DNA of 64,000 bases from positions 80,707,257 through 80,771,256 of the forward strand of contig JAVHZZ010000010.1 of the NCBI GenBank assembly GCA_036250195.1. The letters run 5' to 3'. Position numbers and translations under genes: made by a program. Shown here piece by piece: positions 34,258 to 44,431 of this stretch; position 1 is the stretch's first letter; each line of letters opens with the position of its first letter. The DNA comes from Mixophyes australis. Lineage: Eukaryota > Chordata > Amphibia > Anura > Limnodynastidae. The notes beneath the pieces are model-generated. The model saw only the letters and a program-made list of their open reading frames with translations. It was not told the DNA's origin and did no database searches.

Positions 34258-34620
34258 CAAGTCACACCACCACCCCAGCCTCAACACACCAAACGCCAGC
34301 AACATCACGCCACCCCCCAGACACATCACGCCACCCCCCCAGACACATCACGCCACCCCCCCAGACACATCACGCCACCCCCCCAGACACATCTTTACCC
34401 AACCCAGACACATCATTGACACTCACCCAGACACATCATTGACATTCCCACAGACCCATCATTGACATTCCCACAGACACATCATTGACAGCCCCCAGAC
34501 ACATCATTGACACCTCCTCAGACACATCATTAACCCCCCACCCAGACACATCATTAATCCCCCACCCAGACACATCATTAACCCCCCCCCCCCCCAACAC
34601 ACCATTGACACCCCCCAACA
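34258..34620. repeat. C-rich minisatellite, about 21-24-bp unit
   Basis: Repeated CCCCCCAGACACATCACGCC then CCCAGACACATCATTGACA variants, about 15 units. It is strongly strand-asymmetric (C-rich plus strand) and ends in a 13-base C run near 34578. Confidence 0.85.
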
Positions 34621-35506
34621 TACTTACCTAAACTGCGCTGGTCCTATAGAGTGAGCAAGGCAGCTGTAAATCTCATGAGACTTAGAGCTCCTTGGACAGT
34701 GTGTGACATCACATACTGTCTGGGGACTGGGAGCTGCTGACAGCTCCCTCCCCATAGACCCAGACACCTCTCCCCACCGCGGTTGTGTGCGCGTGCACGT
34801 GCTAGTGCTCGTCACCTGTGGACAGAGAAAAAAAAAAGGATTTGAAAAAAAATAATATCATTTCATTTAAAATAAATAAATAAATAATACCTGCTTGCCA
34901 GTGAAGTCCCGGGCCCACCCAGCTGACCGGACCCTGGTAGATAGTACCTTGTTTAGGGAAAGAGTTAATATGATATTTCTTAAATTGTGCTTTTAGTCTG
35001 GAATAAGACCTTGACATTTAAATGTGCTGAAGTATGTGATTTCTCAGTTGTAATAGGTGCTACATTTTATCTTCTAAATTAGATATTATACTTTTCTTCT
35101 AGCCTTGACAATATGAAATGGTCATTGTTCTATGTTTACGTTAGAAACTACTTTACACGCAAATATGGTTAAGCTTCGCCTTTAAGATAAGAAACGTGTT
35201 TTAATTGGTTCCTGAACATCTGTTTTCTTCATGCTTCTTTTTTTGTCTATAAAACTTCCATTATCCTATTTGTTATAAGCTTTGCATTCTTTTGGAATGG
35301 CAACCTCCTCCTAATAAAACTCTGACTTTGAAAAGACTTCCTTGTTTCCTATACTAAGGCTCAACATGACTCATGTCTGGGTGCATCAGAAAGTGAATGT
35401 CTTTCTTTGGAGTAGTGCAATCAAATAACATGCATGTTCAACTGCTTATATAAACAATGTTAACTCCCCAATGTCCCTAGAAGATGATGAGACATGTACA
35501 GTCAAA
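34621..35506. other. Intergenic, nothing recognised
   Basis: No supported gene or repeat. Confidence 0.4.
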
Positions 35507-35725
35507 GGGGCCGATTCAATTCAGCCACATTAGTCTATGATTAATATGGTGCTAGTACTATTACCTTTAATACGGTAATTTTAACCCGGATATTTGCTCA
35601 CAGCCTCGAAAGCTGTGAGCAAAAATCAGCATTAAAATGACCGTAACGGTAATACTGCACACTTTTACCGTAGTAACTGTAATAGCATGCAGGCCGCAAC
35701 AACGCGGACGAATTGAATCGGCCCC
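35507..35725. mobile_element. Harbinger-like MITE, GGGGCCGATTCAATT ends
   Basis: The 219-bp element has termini GGGGCCGATTCAATT and AATTGAATCGGCCCC (15 bp perfect inverted), with AAA on both sides as a possible 3-bp duplication. It contains TATTACCGTTACGGTC-type palindromes. Relatives are at 57527-57611 and 63748-63918. Confidence 0.78.
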
Positions 35726-36349
35726 AAAATATGTTATATACTTGACATAGCAATGAATGAAGATTGTGGTGTCAACTGCATGTTTATGGAAAACTACCTT
35801 CATACATCTAACACGTTTAATATTTTCTAGGCATTGGAGACATAAAATTGTAAAAGCGTTATCACCTTCAGTTAAATGCTGGTCACAGAATAAACACCAA
35901 CTTTTGCATTCTCTGGGCAGCTATGGGTAAGACCTCCTCAGATTCTGCTAGCCAGGGTGAGAACACAGGAAAAATGTATATGGAAAACGTACACATGACA
36001 TGGGTGGGGTACGTGATTGCAAATCTGGAAATGCCGACAACAGTTTGCACGACATTTTAAAAGAGACTGATGTGATTTCCTACTAGATGTTAATAGCGAC
36101 AGATGTAAATTGTGACATACATAACAGTAGATGTCTTGAAATAGTGGCATATAAGTTGAGTTGAGACAAACACACATCCCGACAGTGAGACTGACATCAC
36201 TTGCAGGACTGATGCTATTAAAGGGGCAATGCGAGGACCCACCGGCTGTATAATGTACAACCCTTCCCTTAAAACATTAAACAGCCGGCGGGTCCAACCA
36301 TTGCTGGATTAAAAACGGCAATCTCACTCTGTCCATTACAAGTGACGTA
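35726..36349. other. Intergenic, nothing recognised
   Basis: The segment near 35880-35930 (CTGGTCACAGAATAAACA, GGGCAGCTATGGGTAAGA) resembles 6418-6455 in the IFITM gene A 3' flank, perhaps a trace of an older duplicate. No exon was found. Confidence 0.35.
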
Positions 36350-36667
36350 ATTGTAACTAGGGATGTGCACCGGCGACTTTTGAGGTCTCGTGTTTTGGAT
36401 CCGGATTTTCGTTATTTTTGGGGTTCGGATTTGTCTCGCAAAACACTTGACGAAAGGTCTCGGTTCGGATTTAAGGTTTTGGATTCGGATTTTTTTGGAA
36501 AAAAACATAAAAAGTTTAAAAATCAAGTTTTTGGGCTTATTTTCACTCCTAGGCTATTATTAACCTCAATAACATTCAATAACAAGCATTTCCACTAATT
36601 TACAGTGTATTCTGAACACCTCACAATATAGTTATTAGTCCAAAACGTTGCAACAAGGTATCTTTCT

Positions 36668-38095
36668 GGACTGCGTAGAGGAGTGGGTCACCACAATATC
36701 TATTAAAAACCCTGAACTTTTATGAATCGCACCAATAAATGTACCTGGACTGCGTAGAGGAGTGGGTCACCACAATATATATTAAAAACCCTGAACTTTT
36801 ATGATTCGCACCAATAAATGTACCTGGACTGCGTAGAGGAGTGGGTCACCACAATATCTTAAAAACCCTGAACTTTTATGAATCGCACCAATAAATGTAC
36901 CTGGACTGCGTAGAGGAGTGGGTCACCACAATATATATTAAAAACCCTGAACTTTTATGATTCGCACCAATAAATGTACCTGGACTGCGTAGAGGAGTGG
37001 GTCACCACAATATCTTAAAAACCCTGAACTTTTATGAATCGCACCAATAAATGTACCTGGACTGCGTAGAGGAGTGGGTCACCACAATATATATTAAAAA
37101 CCCTGAACTTTTATGATTCGCACCAATAAATGTACCTGGACTGCGTAGAGGAGTGGGTCACCACAAGATATATTAAAAACCCTGAACTTTTATGATTCGC
37201 ACCAATAAATGTACCTGGACTGCGTAGAGGAGTGGGTCACCACAATATCTATTAAAAACCCTGAACTTTTATGAATCGCACCAATAAATGTACCTGGACT
37301 GCGTATAGGAGTGGGTCACCACAAGATATATTAAAAACCCTGAACTTTTATGATTCGCACCAATAAATGTACCTGGACTGCGTAGAGGAGTGGGTCACCA
37401 CAATATCTTAAAAACCCTGAACTTTTATGAATCGCACCAATAAATGTACCTGGACTGCGTAGAGGAGTGGGTCACCACAATATATATTAAAAACCCTGAA
37501 CTTTTATGATTCGCACCAATAAATGTACCTGGACTGCGTAGAGGAGTGGGTCACCACAATATCTATTAAAAACCCTGAACTTTTATGAATCGCACCAATA
37601 AATGTACCTGGACTGCGTATAGGAGTGGGTCACCACAAGATATATTAAAAACCCTGAACTTTTATGATTCGCACCAATAAATGTACCTGGACTGCGTAGA
37701 GGAGTGGGTCACCACAATATATCTTAAAAACCCTGAACTTTTATGATTCGCACCAATAAATGTACCTGGACTGCGTAGAGGAGTGGGTCACCACAATATA
37801 TCTTAAAAACCCTGAACTTTTATGAATCGCACCAATAAATGTACCTGGACTGCGTAGAGGAGTGGGTCACCACAATATCTTAAAAACCCAGAACTTTTAT
37901 GAATCGCACCAATAAATGTACCTGGACTGCGTAGAGGAGTGGGTCACCACAATATATTAAAAACCCTGAACTTTTATGAATCGCACCAATAAATGTACCT
38001 GGACTGCGTAGAGGAGTGGGTCACCACAATATATATTAAAAACCCTGAACTTTTATGATTCGCACCAATAAATGTACCTGGACTGCCTAGAGGAG
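36668..38095. repeat. 79-bp tandem array, about 18 copies, inside hAT transposon 2
   Basis: The unit is GGACTGCGTAGAGGAGTGGG then TCACCACAATATATATTAAA, ending in CGCACCAATAAATGTACCT. Subtypes differ in length around ATAT(AT)TTAAA and in GATTCGC/GAATCGC, and these alternate, suggesting higher-order duplication of two- or three-unit blocks. The unit start resembles the transposase coding segment near 41950. Confidence 0.93.
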
Positions 38096-39770
38096 TGGGC
38101 ACTGGGCACCACAATAAAATATATAAAAAACCTTCAACAGGTCTGCATTACACTACACATACGGCTGCTCCTCCATCCTCTCCATCATATACATGTTGGA
38201 GTTTTAGCGTGTGACAACCTCTTGTTTTTGATAATGTCAGTGCATTTTGAATATTTTTCAATTTGCCCCACACCACTGAATGAACTTTATCTATGATACG
38301 CATCTATCTATCTTGACTGCGTAGTGTGGTGGCCCCGGTACACAATTTGGTACCGAGGCCACAATATAATTAAAAAACCCTCCACGTGTCAGAATTCCAC
38401 CAAAAAAGGGTATGGACTGCGTAGTGTGGTGGCCCCGGTACACAATTTGGTACCGAGGCCACAATATAATTAAAAAATTGGGCATCAACAGTCAACGTTG
38501 TTTAATATCTGATACACCTCTATCTGGACTGCATAGTGGAGTGGCCCCGGTACCCAATTTGATACCGGGGCCACAATACCTCCTCCAAACATGGTACAGA
38601 CAATTCGTCATTGAGATCCCATCAAGTATGTTAAAGACAGACAGGGTCGAAGTGTTATTCGTTGACTTTGTAAACCCAAAAAACTGTCCCTGTTGCACAT
38701 AGTCGTGCAATGAAGACTGACTTTTTCATTTAAAGGCACGATCTTTCAAGTGTAGTGTTTGTAAGTCTAAGTCATATTATACTTTTGGTAAAATTGGTTT
38801 ATTTTGTTCCTCTTTATGGTAATTAGTAATAGAATTAAAGTATGAAATAGAATTAAAGTATGAAATAGAATTAAAGTATGAAATAGAATTAAAGTATTAA
38901 ATAGAATTAAAGTATGAAATAGAATTAAAGTATGAAATAGAGTGGTATAGAGTTGTAGTGTGGTATAGATAGAGTGGTCCACACAATATAATAATAATAA
39001 AACCCTCAACTGGTCTGAATTCCACCAAACAAGTATCTGGACTGCGTAGTGTGGTGGCCCCGGTACACAATTTGGTACCGAGGCCACAATATAATTAAAA
39101 AACCCTCCACGTGTCAGAATTCCACCAAACAAGTATCTGGACTGCATAGTGGGGTGGCCCCGGTACCCAATTTGATACCGGGGCCACAATACCTCCTCCA
39201 AACATGGTACAGACAATTCGTCATTGAGATCCCATCAAGTATGTTAAAGACAGACAGGGTCGAAGTGTTATTCGTTGACTTTGTAAACCCAAAAAACTGT
39301 CCCTGTTGCACATAGTCGTGCAATGAAGACTGACTTTTTCATTTAAAGGCACGATCTTTCAAGTGTAGTGTTTGTAAGTCTAAGTCATATTATACTTTTG
39401 GTAAAATTGGTTTATTTTGTTCCTCTTTATGGTAATTAGTAATAGAATTAAAGTATGAAATAGAATTAAAGTATGAAATAGAGTGGTATAGAGTTGTAGT
39501 GTGGTATAGATAGAGTGGTCCACACAATATAATAATAATAAAACCCTCAACTGGTCTGAATTCCACCAAACAAGTATCTGGACTGCGTAGTGTGGTGGCC
39601 CCGGTACACAATTTGGTACCGAGGCCACAATATAATTAAAAAATTGGGCATCAACTGTCACCGTTGTTTAATATCTGATACACCTAAATATGGACTGCAC
39701 AGTGGAGTGGCCCCGGTAGTAAATTTGGTGCCGGGGCCACAATACCTCCTCCAACTTCCAAGTGTAGTGT
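38096..39770. repeat. Second repeat field containing transposase-derived fragments
   Basis: Near 38155-38215, GCTGCTCCTCCATCCTCT and GACAACCTCTTGTTT match coding sequence at about 41300-41365. Units such as GTGGCCCCGGTACACAATTTG at 38328, 38428, 38541, 39054, 39157 and 39596 match CDS around 41955-42000 (GGGATTTGGTACCGGGGACA). Each contains a hairpin of CCCCGGTA and TACCGGGG. Blocks 38520-39137 and 39138-39590 are a direct duplication. An 18-bp AATAGAATTAAAGTATGA repeat (38827-38945) has 7 copies in the first block and fewer in the second. Confidence 0.85.
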
Positions 39771-40143
39771 TTATAAAGACAGACAGCGTCGAAGTGTTAT
39801 TAGTTGACTTTCTTAACCCTAAAATTGTCCCTGTTGCAAATATTCGTGCAATGGACAGTTACTTTTTTATTGAAAGACTCGAGCTTTCAAGTGTAGTGTT
39901 TATAAAATATAAACAACAATACAGTAGTTTTAGAGCACGTCAATACCTCTTGTTTTAAATTATGACACGGCATTTTACTTTTGGTTTAATTTCTTGTATT
40001 TTTTTAAATTTGGTTTTACTTTTTGAACATGGCAAACGACTGTTGATTGGTCATATAATGCAAAAAAAAAAGGTCCAAGATGGAATTGTCCTTGGGCCCT
40101 CACACCCACCCTTATGTTGTTGAAATAGGACATGCACACTTTA

Positions 40144-40209
40144 ACAAACCAATCATTTCAGCGACAGGGCCTACCAAACAACTTTGGCTGAAATGATTGG
40201 TTTGTTTGG
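40144..40209. other. Strong hairpin 3' of the transposase
   Basis: AACAAACCAATCATTTCAG pairs with CTGAAATGATTGGTTTGTT across a 28-base loop. It lies about 55-120 bp beyond the transposase stop codon. A role in 3'-end formation is possible but unproven. Confidence 0.5.
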
Positions 40210-40261
40210 GCCCCCACACCAAAAAAGCTATTCATCTCTCCCTGTACAGACTAAACAGGCT

Positions 40262-42889
40262 CTACTGAGGCAAGATGTCGTCCTCATCCTCAACCTCTGA
40301 TTCCTCTCCCCCTACAGTGTGTACTTCCTCCTCATCACACATTATCAATTCGTCCCCGCTGGACTCCACAACCACAGGTCCCTCTGTACTATCTGGAGGG
40401 CAGTGCTGTACTTCATTGAGGAATTGATTATTCATTTTTATAAACATCATTTTTTCAACGTTGTGAGGAAGCAACCTCCTTCGCCGCTCACTGACCAGGT
40501 TCCCCGCTGCACTAAAAACTCTTTCCGAGTACACACTGGAGGGGGGACAACTCAGGTAAAATAGAGCCAGTTTGTACAGGGGCTTCCAAACTGCCTTTTT
40601 TTCCTGCCAGTAACAATATGGACTGTCTGACATGTCTACTTGGATGGTGTCAGCAAAGTAATCATCCACAATTTTTTCTATTGTGACAGCATCCAATGCA
40701 GCGACAGTAGACATGTCTGCAATGGTTGGCAGGTCCTTCAGTCCGGACCAGATGTTATCAGCATCCCCGCCAGTGCCTCTTTTGGGAAAACTGAGCTTTT
40801 TCCTCGCAGCCATAGATGTGGAAGAAAATGAGGGTGGAGCTGTTGGCATGTCACGGTCCTCTTCAGAGGACAATCTCCTGACCAGCAGGTCTTTGCACCG
40901 CTGTAGACTTGTGTCCGCCGGAAACAGAGACACAACATACGCTTTAAACCGAGGATCGAGCACGGTGGCCAGAATGTATTCCTCTGACTTTAAAAGAGTG
41001 ACCACCCTCGGATCCTGGCAAAGCGTACGAAGGGCTACATCCACAAGAGCTACATGCTTGGTGTAATCGCAATGGCTTACCAGCTCCTCCCTCACTTTCT
41101 CCAGCTGCTTCTGCAACAGCCTGATCAGGGGAATGACCTGAATCAAGCTGGCAGTGTCGGAACTGACTTCTCGTGTGGCAAGTTCAAATGGCTGCAGAAC
41201 CTTGCACAACACGGAAATCAGTCTCCACTGCGCTTGACTGAGGCGCATCCCCACTCCTTTGCCTATGTCGTAGGTGGCTGTGGAGGCCTGAATGGCCTTT
41301 TGCTGCTCCTCCATCCTCTGCAGCATATAGAGGGTGGAGTTCCAGCGCGTCACAACCTCTTGTTTGAGGTGATGGCAGGGCAGGTTCATGCTTTTTTGAT
41401 GTGCCTCTAGTCTGCGGTAGGCACTGGCTGAATGCCGAAAGTGTCCAGCAATTTTGCGCGCCACCGCAAGCATCTCCTGCACACCCCTGTCACTCTTGAG
41501 GTAATGCTGCACCACCAAATTAATGGTGTGGGCAAAACATGGGACGTGCTGGAAATTGCCCATATTTAATGCCCGCACAATGTTACTGGCATTGTCTGAC
41601 ACCACAAATCCCCATGAGAGTCTAAGTGGGGTAAGCCACTGGGAGATAATTTCCCTCATTTTCTCTAATATGTTGTCAGCGTTGTGCCTCTTATTAAAGC
41701 CTGTAATACACAATGTTGCCTGCCTTTGCACGAGCCGCCATTTTGTAGTTGCTGCTACTGATGCAGCTGTTGCTGTTGCTGCGGAAGGGGATGCATCTAC
41801 CCAGTGGGCTGTCACAGTCATATAGTCCTTCGTTTGCCCAGAACCACTTGTCCACATGTCCGTGGTTAAGTGGACAGTGGGTACAACCGCATTTTTTAGA
41901 GCACTGAGGACACTTGATCGTACTTCTCTGTACATTTTTGGTATCGCCTGCCTAGTGAAGTGGAATCTCGACGGGATTTGGTACCGGGGACACAATACCT
42001 CCATCAACCCTCTAAATCCCACTCCACTGATGGCGGACACCGGGCGCACGTCTAACACCAACATTGCAGTTACAGCCGCAGTTATACGCTTTGCAATAGG
42101 GTGACTACTATCGTATTTTGTGGTCATGGCAAACGACTGTTGGACGGTCAATTGTTTTGTGAAAGACTTAGCGGTCTTACGACTTCCCCTCTGGGAAGAT
42201 GACCGACTAACAGCAGCAACAGCAGCAGTGGCAGTAGTAGGCGTACCGCTGCAGGATTCCTCGGATGAATCCCGTATTAAGGAGGACTCAGTCTGGCTGC
42301 TGACTTGGGCTGCAGGACTGAATCTGATGGAGATTGTGGAGGAAGTTGACGAGGAGGGTGTTGCTGGTGTGTATCCAACTGGACCACGGGATTTAGGTGT
42401 CCCTGTACCGATGAGGGTCCTAGCCCCAGTTCCTGAACTAACCACTGAACTATGAAGGTTATTCAGGTGACGTATAAGGGAGGATGTTCCTAGGTGGGCA
42501 AGATCCTTACCCCTGCTTATTTGAGCTTTACATAAGCTACATATGGCCATACATTGGTTGTCTGGATTTGGATAAAAATAACTCCAGACCGAAGAGGTGC
42601 ATTTTTTGGTCTTCTGACCAGGCATGACGATGGGCTTTTTCATCCCATGGACATCAGCTGTTTCCCCCCCTGGTGCCTCATTTACAATAACCACATCACC
42701 ATCCTCATCATCAAGTTCCTCCACAGCGCCAGCTACATCATCAATAGCCTCCTCCCGAGCCACCTCTTCCCGTACAGTGATGGGAAGGTCAGGCTTGACA
42801 ACCACCAACATCCTTGGACTCGCCTTGTGGATTTGTGATAATTTCTCTTTAGAAGGCAGAGTTGTTTGCTGTTTTGTTGCTGACAGCAT
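40262..42889 (-). CDS. hAT transposase with BED zinc finger (875 aa from first ATG)
   Basis: Cuts and pastes the hAT element through its terminal repeats in the nucleus; this role is family knowledge. Numbering here starts four codons upstream of the ATG at 42887-42889. An acidic N-terminus precedes a BED finger (CSLC at 121-124 and HLNNLH at 145-150). A Ser/Thr-rich linker follows, then the RNase H-like core with LTTDMWTS (D348) and VVSDNASN (D436), and CFAHTINL (C455, H458) at the insertion-domain boundary. The C-terminal dimerisation region has YLSCPPSSVYSERVFSAAGN (E793) followed by SERRRRLLP. The catalytic D, D, E and the C/H motif are all present and there is no internal stop. The acidic tail is EESEVEDEDDILPQ. 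The frame is closed upstream by a stop near 42935, past a run of ten G. A second coding segment (42898-43260) overlaps in another frame, so the native N-terminus may be longer. Potentially active or recently active. Confidence 0.88.
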   Translation of the reverse strand: MLSATKQQTTLPSKEKLSQIHKASPRMLVVVKPDLPITVREEVAREEAIDDVAGAVEELDDEDGDVVIVNEAPGGETADVHGMKKPIVMPGQKTKKCTSSVWSYFYPNPDNQCMAICSLCKAQISRGKDLAHLGTSSLIRHLNNLHSSVVSSGTGARTLIGTGTPKSRGPVGYTPATPSSSTSSTISIRFSPAAQVSSQTESSLIRDSSEESCSGTPTTATAAVAAVSRSSSQRGSRKTAKSFTKQLTVQQSFAMTTKYDSSHPIAKRITAAVTAMLVLDVRPVSAISGVGFRGLMEVLCPRYQIPSRFHFTRQAIPKMYREVRSSVLSALKNAVVPTVHLTTDMWTSGSGQTKDYMTVTAHWVDASPSAATATAASVAATTKWRLVQRQATLCITGFNKRHNADNILEKMREIISQWLTPLRLSWGFVVSDNASNIVRALNMGNFQHVPCFAHTINLVVQHYLKSDRGVQEMLAVARKIAGHFRHSASAYRRLEAHQKSMNLPCHHLKQEVVTRWNSTLYMLQRMEEQQKAIQASTATYDIGKGVGMRLSQAQWRLISVLCKVLQPFELATREVSSDTASLIQVIPLIRLLQKQLEKVREELVSHCDYTKHVALVDVALRTLCQDPRVVTLLKSEEYILATVLDPRFKAYVVSLFPADTSLQRCKDLLVRRLSSEEDRDMPTAPPSFSSTSMAARKKLSFPKRGTGGDADNIWSGLKDLPTIADMSTVAALDAVTIEKIVDDYFADTIQVDMSDSPYCYWQEKKAVWKPLYKLALFYLSCPPSSVYSERVFSAAGNLVSERRRRLLPHNVEKMMFIKMNNQFLNEVQHCPPDSTEGPVVVESSGDELIMCDEEEVHTVGGEESEVEDEDDILPQ

Positions 42890-42897
42890 AACTCTCT

Positions 42898-43260
42898 TCA
42901 ATTTTTTGTAGGGGGGGGGGGAGGAGGAGGAGGGCTAAGATCCGTGGGTGAAGCTGAACCACTAGTCATGAACACGGGCCAGGGCCTAAGCCGTTCCTTG
43001 CCACTCCGTGTCGTAAATGGCATATTGGCAACTTTACGTTTCTCCTCAGATGATTTTAAGTTTCTCTTTTTGCTACTTTTTCTTAACTTGGGCTTTTTGG
43101 ATTTTACATGCCCGGTACTACGAGATTGGGCATCGGGCTTGGAAGACGACGTTGATGGCATTTCATCGTCTATGTCATGACTAGTGGCAGCAGCTTCAGC
43201 ATTAGGAGGAAGTGGGTCTTGATCTTTCCCTACTTTATCCTCCAAATTTTTGGTCTCCAT
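42898..43260 (-). CDS. N-terminal segment of hAT transposon 2 (frame-separated from the transposase)
   Basis: 120 codons start METKNLEDKVG and continue with DDEMPSTSSSKPDAQS, a Lys-rich stretch (KSKKPKLRKSSKKR, possible nuclear localisation signal) and MPFTTRSGKERLRPWP. They end in a proline run encoded by a homopolymer and a stop at 42898-42900. The same block occurs in the deleted hAT element at 1171-1742, so it is a conserved part of this family. It runs into the transposase but one base out of frame at the ten-C tract (plus-strand G 42911-42920). Either a length change in the tract has split one protein, or the two are separate or spliced products. Confidence 0.6.
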   Translation of the reverse strand: METKNLEDKVGKDQDPLPPNAEAAATSHDIDDEMPSTSSSKPDAQSRSTGHVKSKKPKLRKSSKKRNLKSSEEKRKVANMPFTTRSGKERLRPWPVFMTSGSASPTDLSPPPPPPPPTKN

Positions 43261-43355
43261 TATATGTAGCACAAGATACTGCAGAATGTGTGAACTTGGT
43301 AATATTGCAGTACCAATGGACTTATACTGCTGGATTGGTTTTGCAAATTTGGTTA

Positions 43356-44418
43356 TGTGAGGACACCGGGGTTATTACCAAAGCTCTCTAGATACCCGGT
43401 CCTCTAGGTTCACAGGTCACACAGGTAAGGAGACAGGAAAGAAATAATAATCCCTTTTATTAAACAAAGTGCACACACTTAGTAAAATACAACAGTGCTC
43501 CCCAAGGAGAAACTTGTTCCCCCCGCCAAATATATCAAGTGTCAGAAAATCACCAGTGCAAGTAAAACTCCCCAACAAAATCCCCAGCAGGTTACCTCCA
43601 AGCACAGAGTCCTAGCAGGCCCAAACTCCTGGTAATAAAATCCACAGCTGACAATCCAAGTGGGCCAGGGTTTCTGATCCTTAAGATGGGTCTGTGTATC
43701 TTGCTGATCCCAGCCGCTCGGCCAACTCTCCACCAGCTTGGTGGGACCCTGGGTATCAGTCTCCCTACGGATGTAGGCTCACCAATTCCCCAGAATCTGC
43801 GAGTGTCTCCCGATGGAGTGGTAACAGAATCAGTCCTAGAGGTACACTGTCCGATCTCTGTCAAGAAGCTCCTGCCTCAAGCATTCCTTTAAGGCCCTGC
43901 GAGAATACGGTTACTCTCTAACAGGTCCTTGCTGTCTCCAGATTCTCCAACAACAACCCCCATCCCCCAGACAGCTCCTTTTTGGTCCCTTCTCACCACC
44001 CCCCCCCACTCACTGTCCTCTTGTGATTGGTGGTGTGAAGAGTTTGGGTGGTAACCGGGGTGGAAATAGTGCATGACATCAGTGGTCACCCCTTGCTGTG
44101 ATGGTGCCATTCAGACTGTGTTGCAGACTTGCTAGAACAATAGTTAGCAAACAGGGAGAGACCCCCTACTGATTTTAGATAAGGTCCTGACCCTCCTTTT
44201 TTTAACCCGTTCCACTACTTTTTGATGTCACAGGGTCCACAGCTGATTCACACTTCCTGTGAGCTGCCTCTCCCCTCCCTCTCTGGACACCACAGTAATA
44301 ACAGATCTGGCCACCGGGCGGCATTTAATAACAGAGTGGGCCATGGTTGTTCAATTGGCCCACTGAGGACAGACCGGGTTGGCACGATATTCTCAATATA
44401 AGGCCCAGGTCTGTCACA
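43356..44418 (-). repeat. 3' LTR of the Gmr1-like element
   Basis: Read on the minus strand, this is the downstream LTR. It starts on the plus strand with TGTGAGGACACCGGGG and ends CTGTCACA. AATAAA on the minus strand (43456-43461) is a candidate polyadenylation signal. It differs from the other LTR at 43686, 44302 and 44407 only, all transitions. Confidence 0.95.
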
Positions 44419-44430
44419 TACCTCCCCCTT
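44419..44430 (-). other. Polypurine tract of the Gmr1-like element
   Basis: Minus-strand AAGGGGGAGGTA directly abuts the 3' LTR, as needed for plus-strand DNA priming. The stop of the gag-pol frame is at 44432, immediately before it. Confidence 0.75.
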
Positions 44431-44431
44431 A

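Noticed and set aside
42890..42901. Transposase start at 42901
   Set aside because: The codon there is TTG; the first in-frame ATG is at 42887-42889.
43417..44110. Small frames in the 43 kb and 49 kb LTRs that are identical to each other
   Set aside because: They are duplicated because the two LTRs are identical, with no coding evidence.
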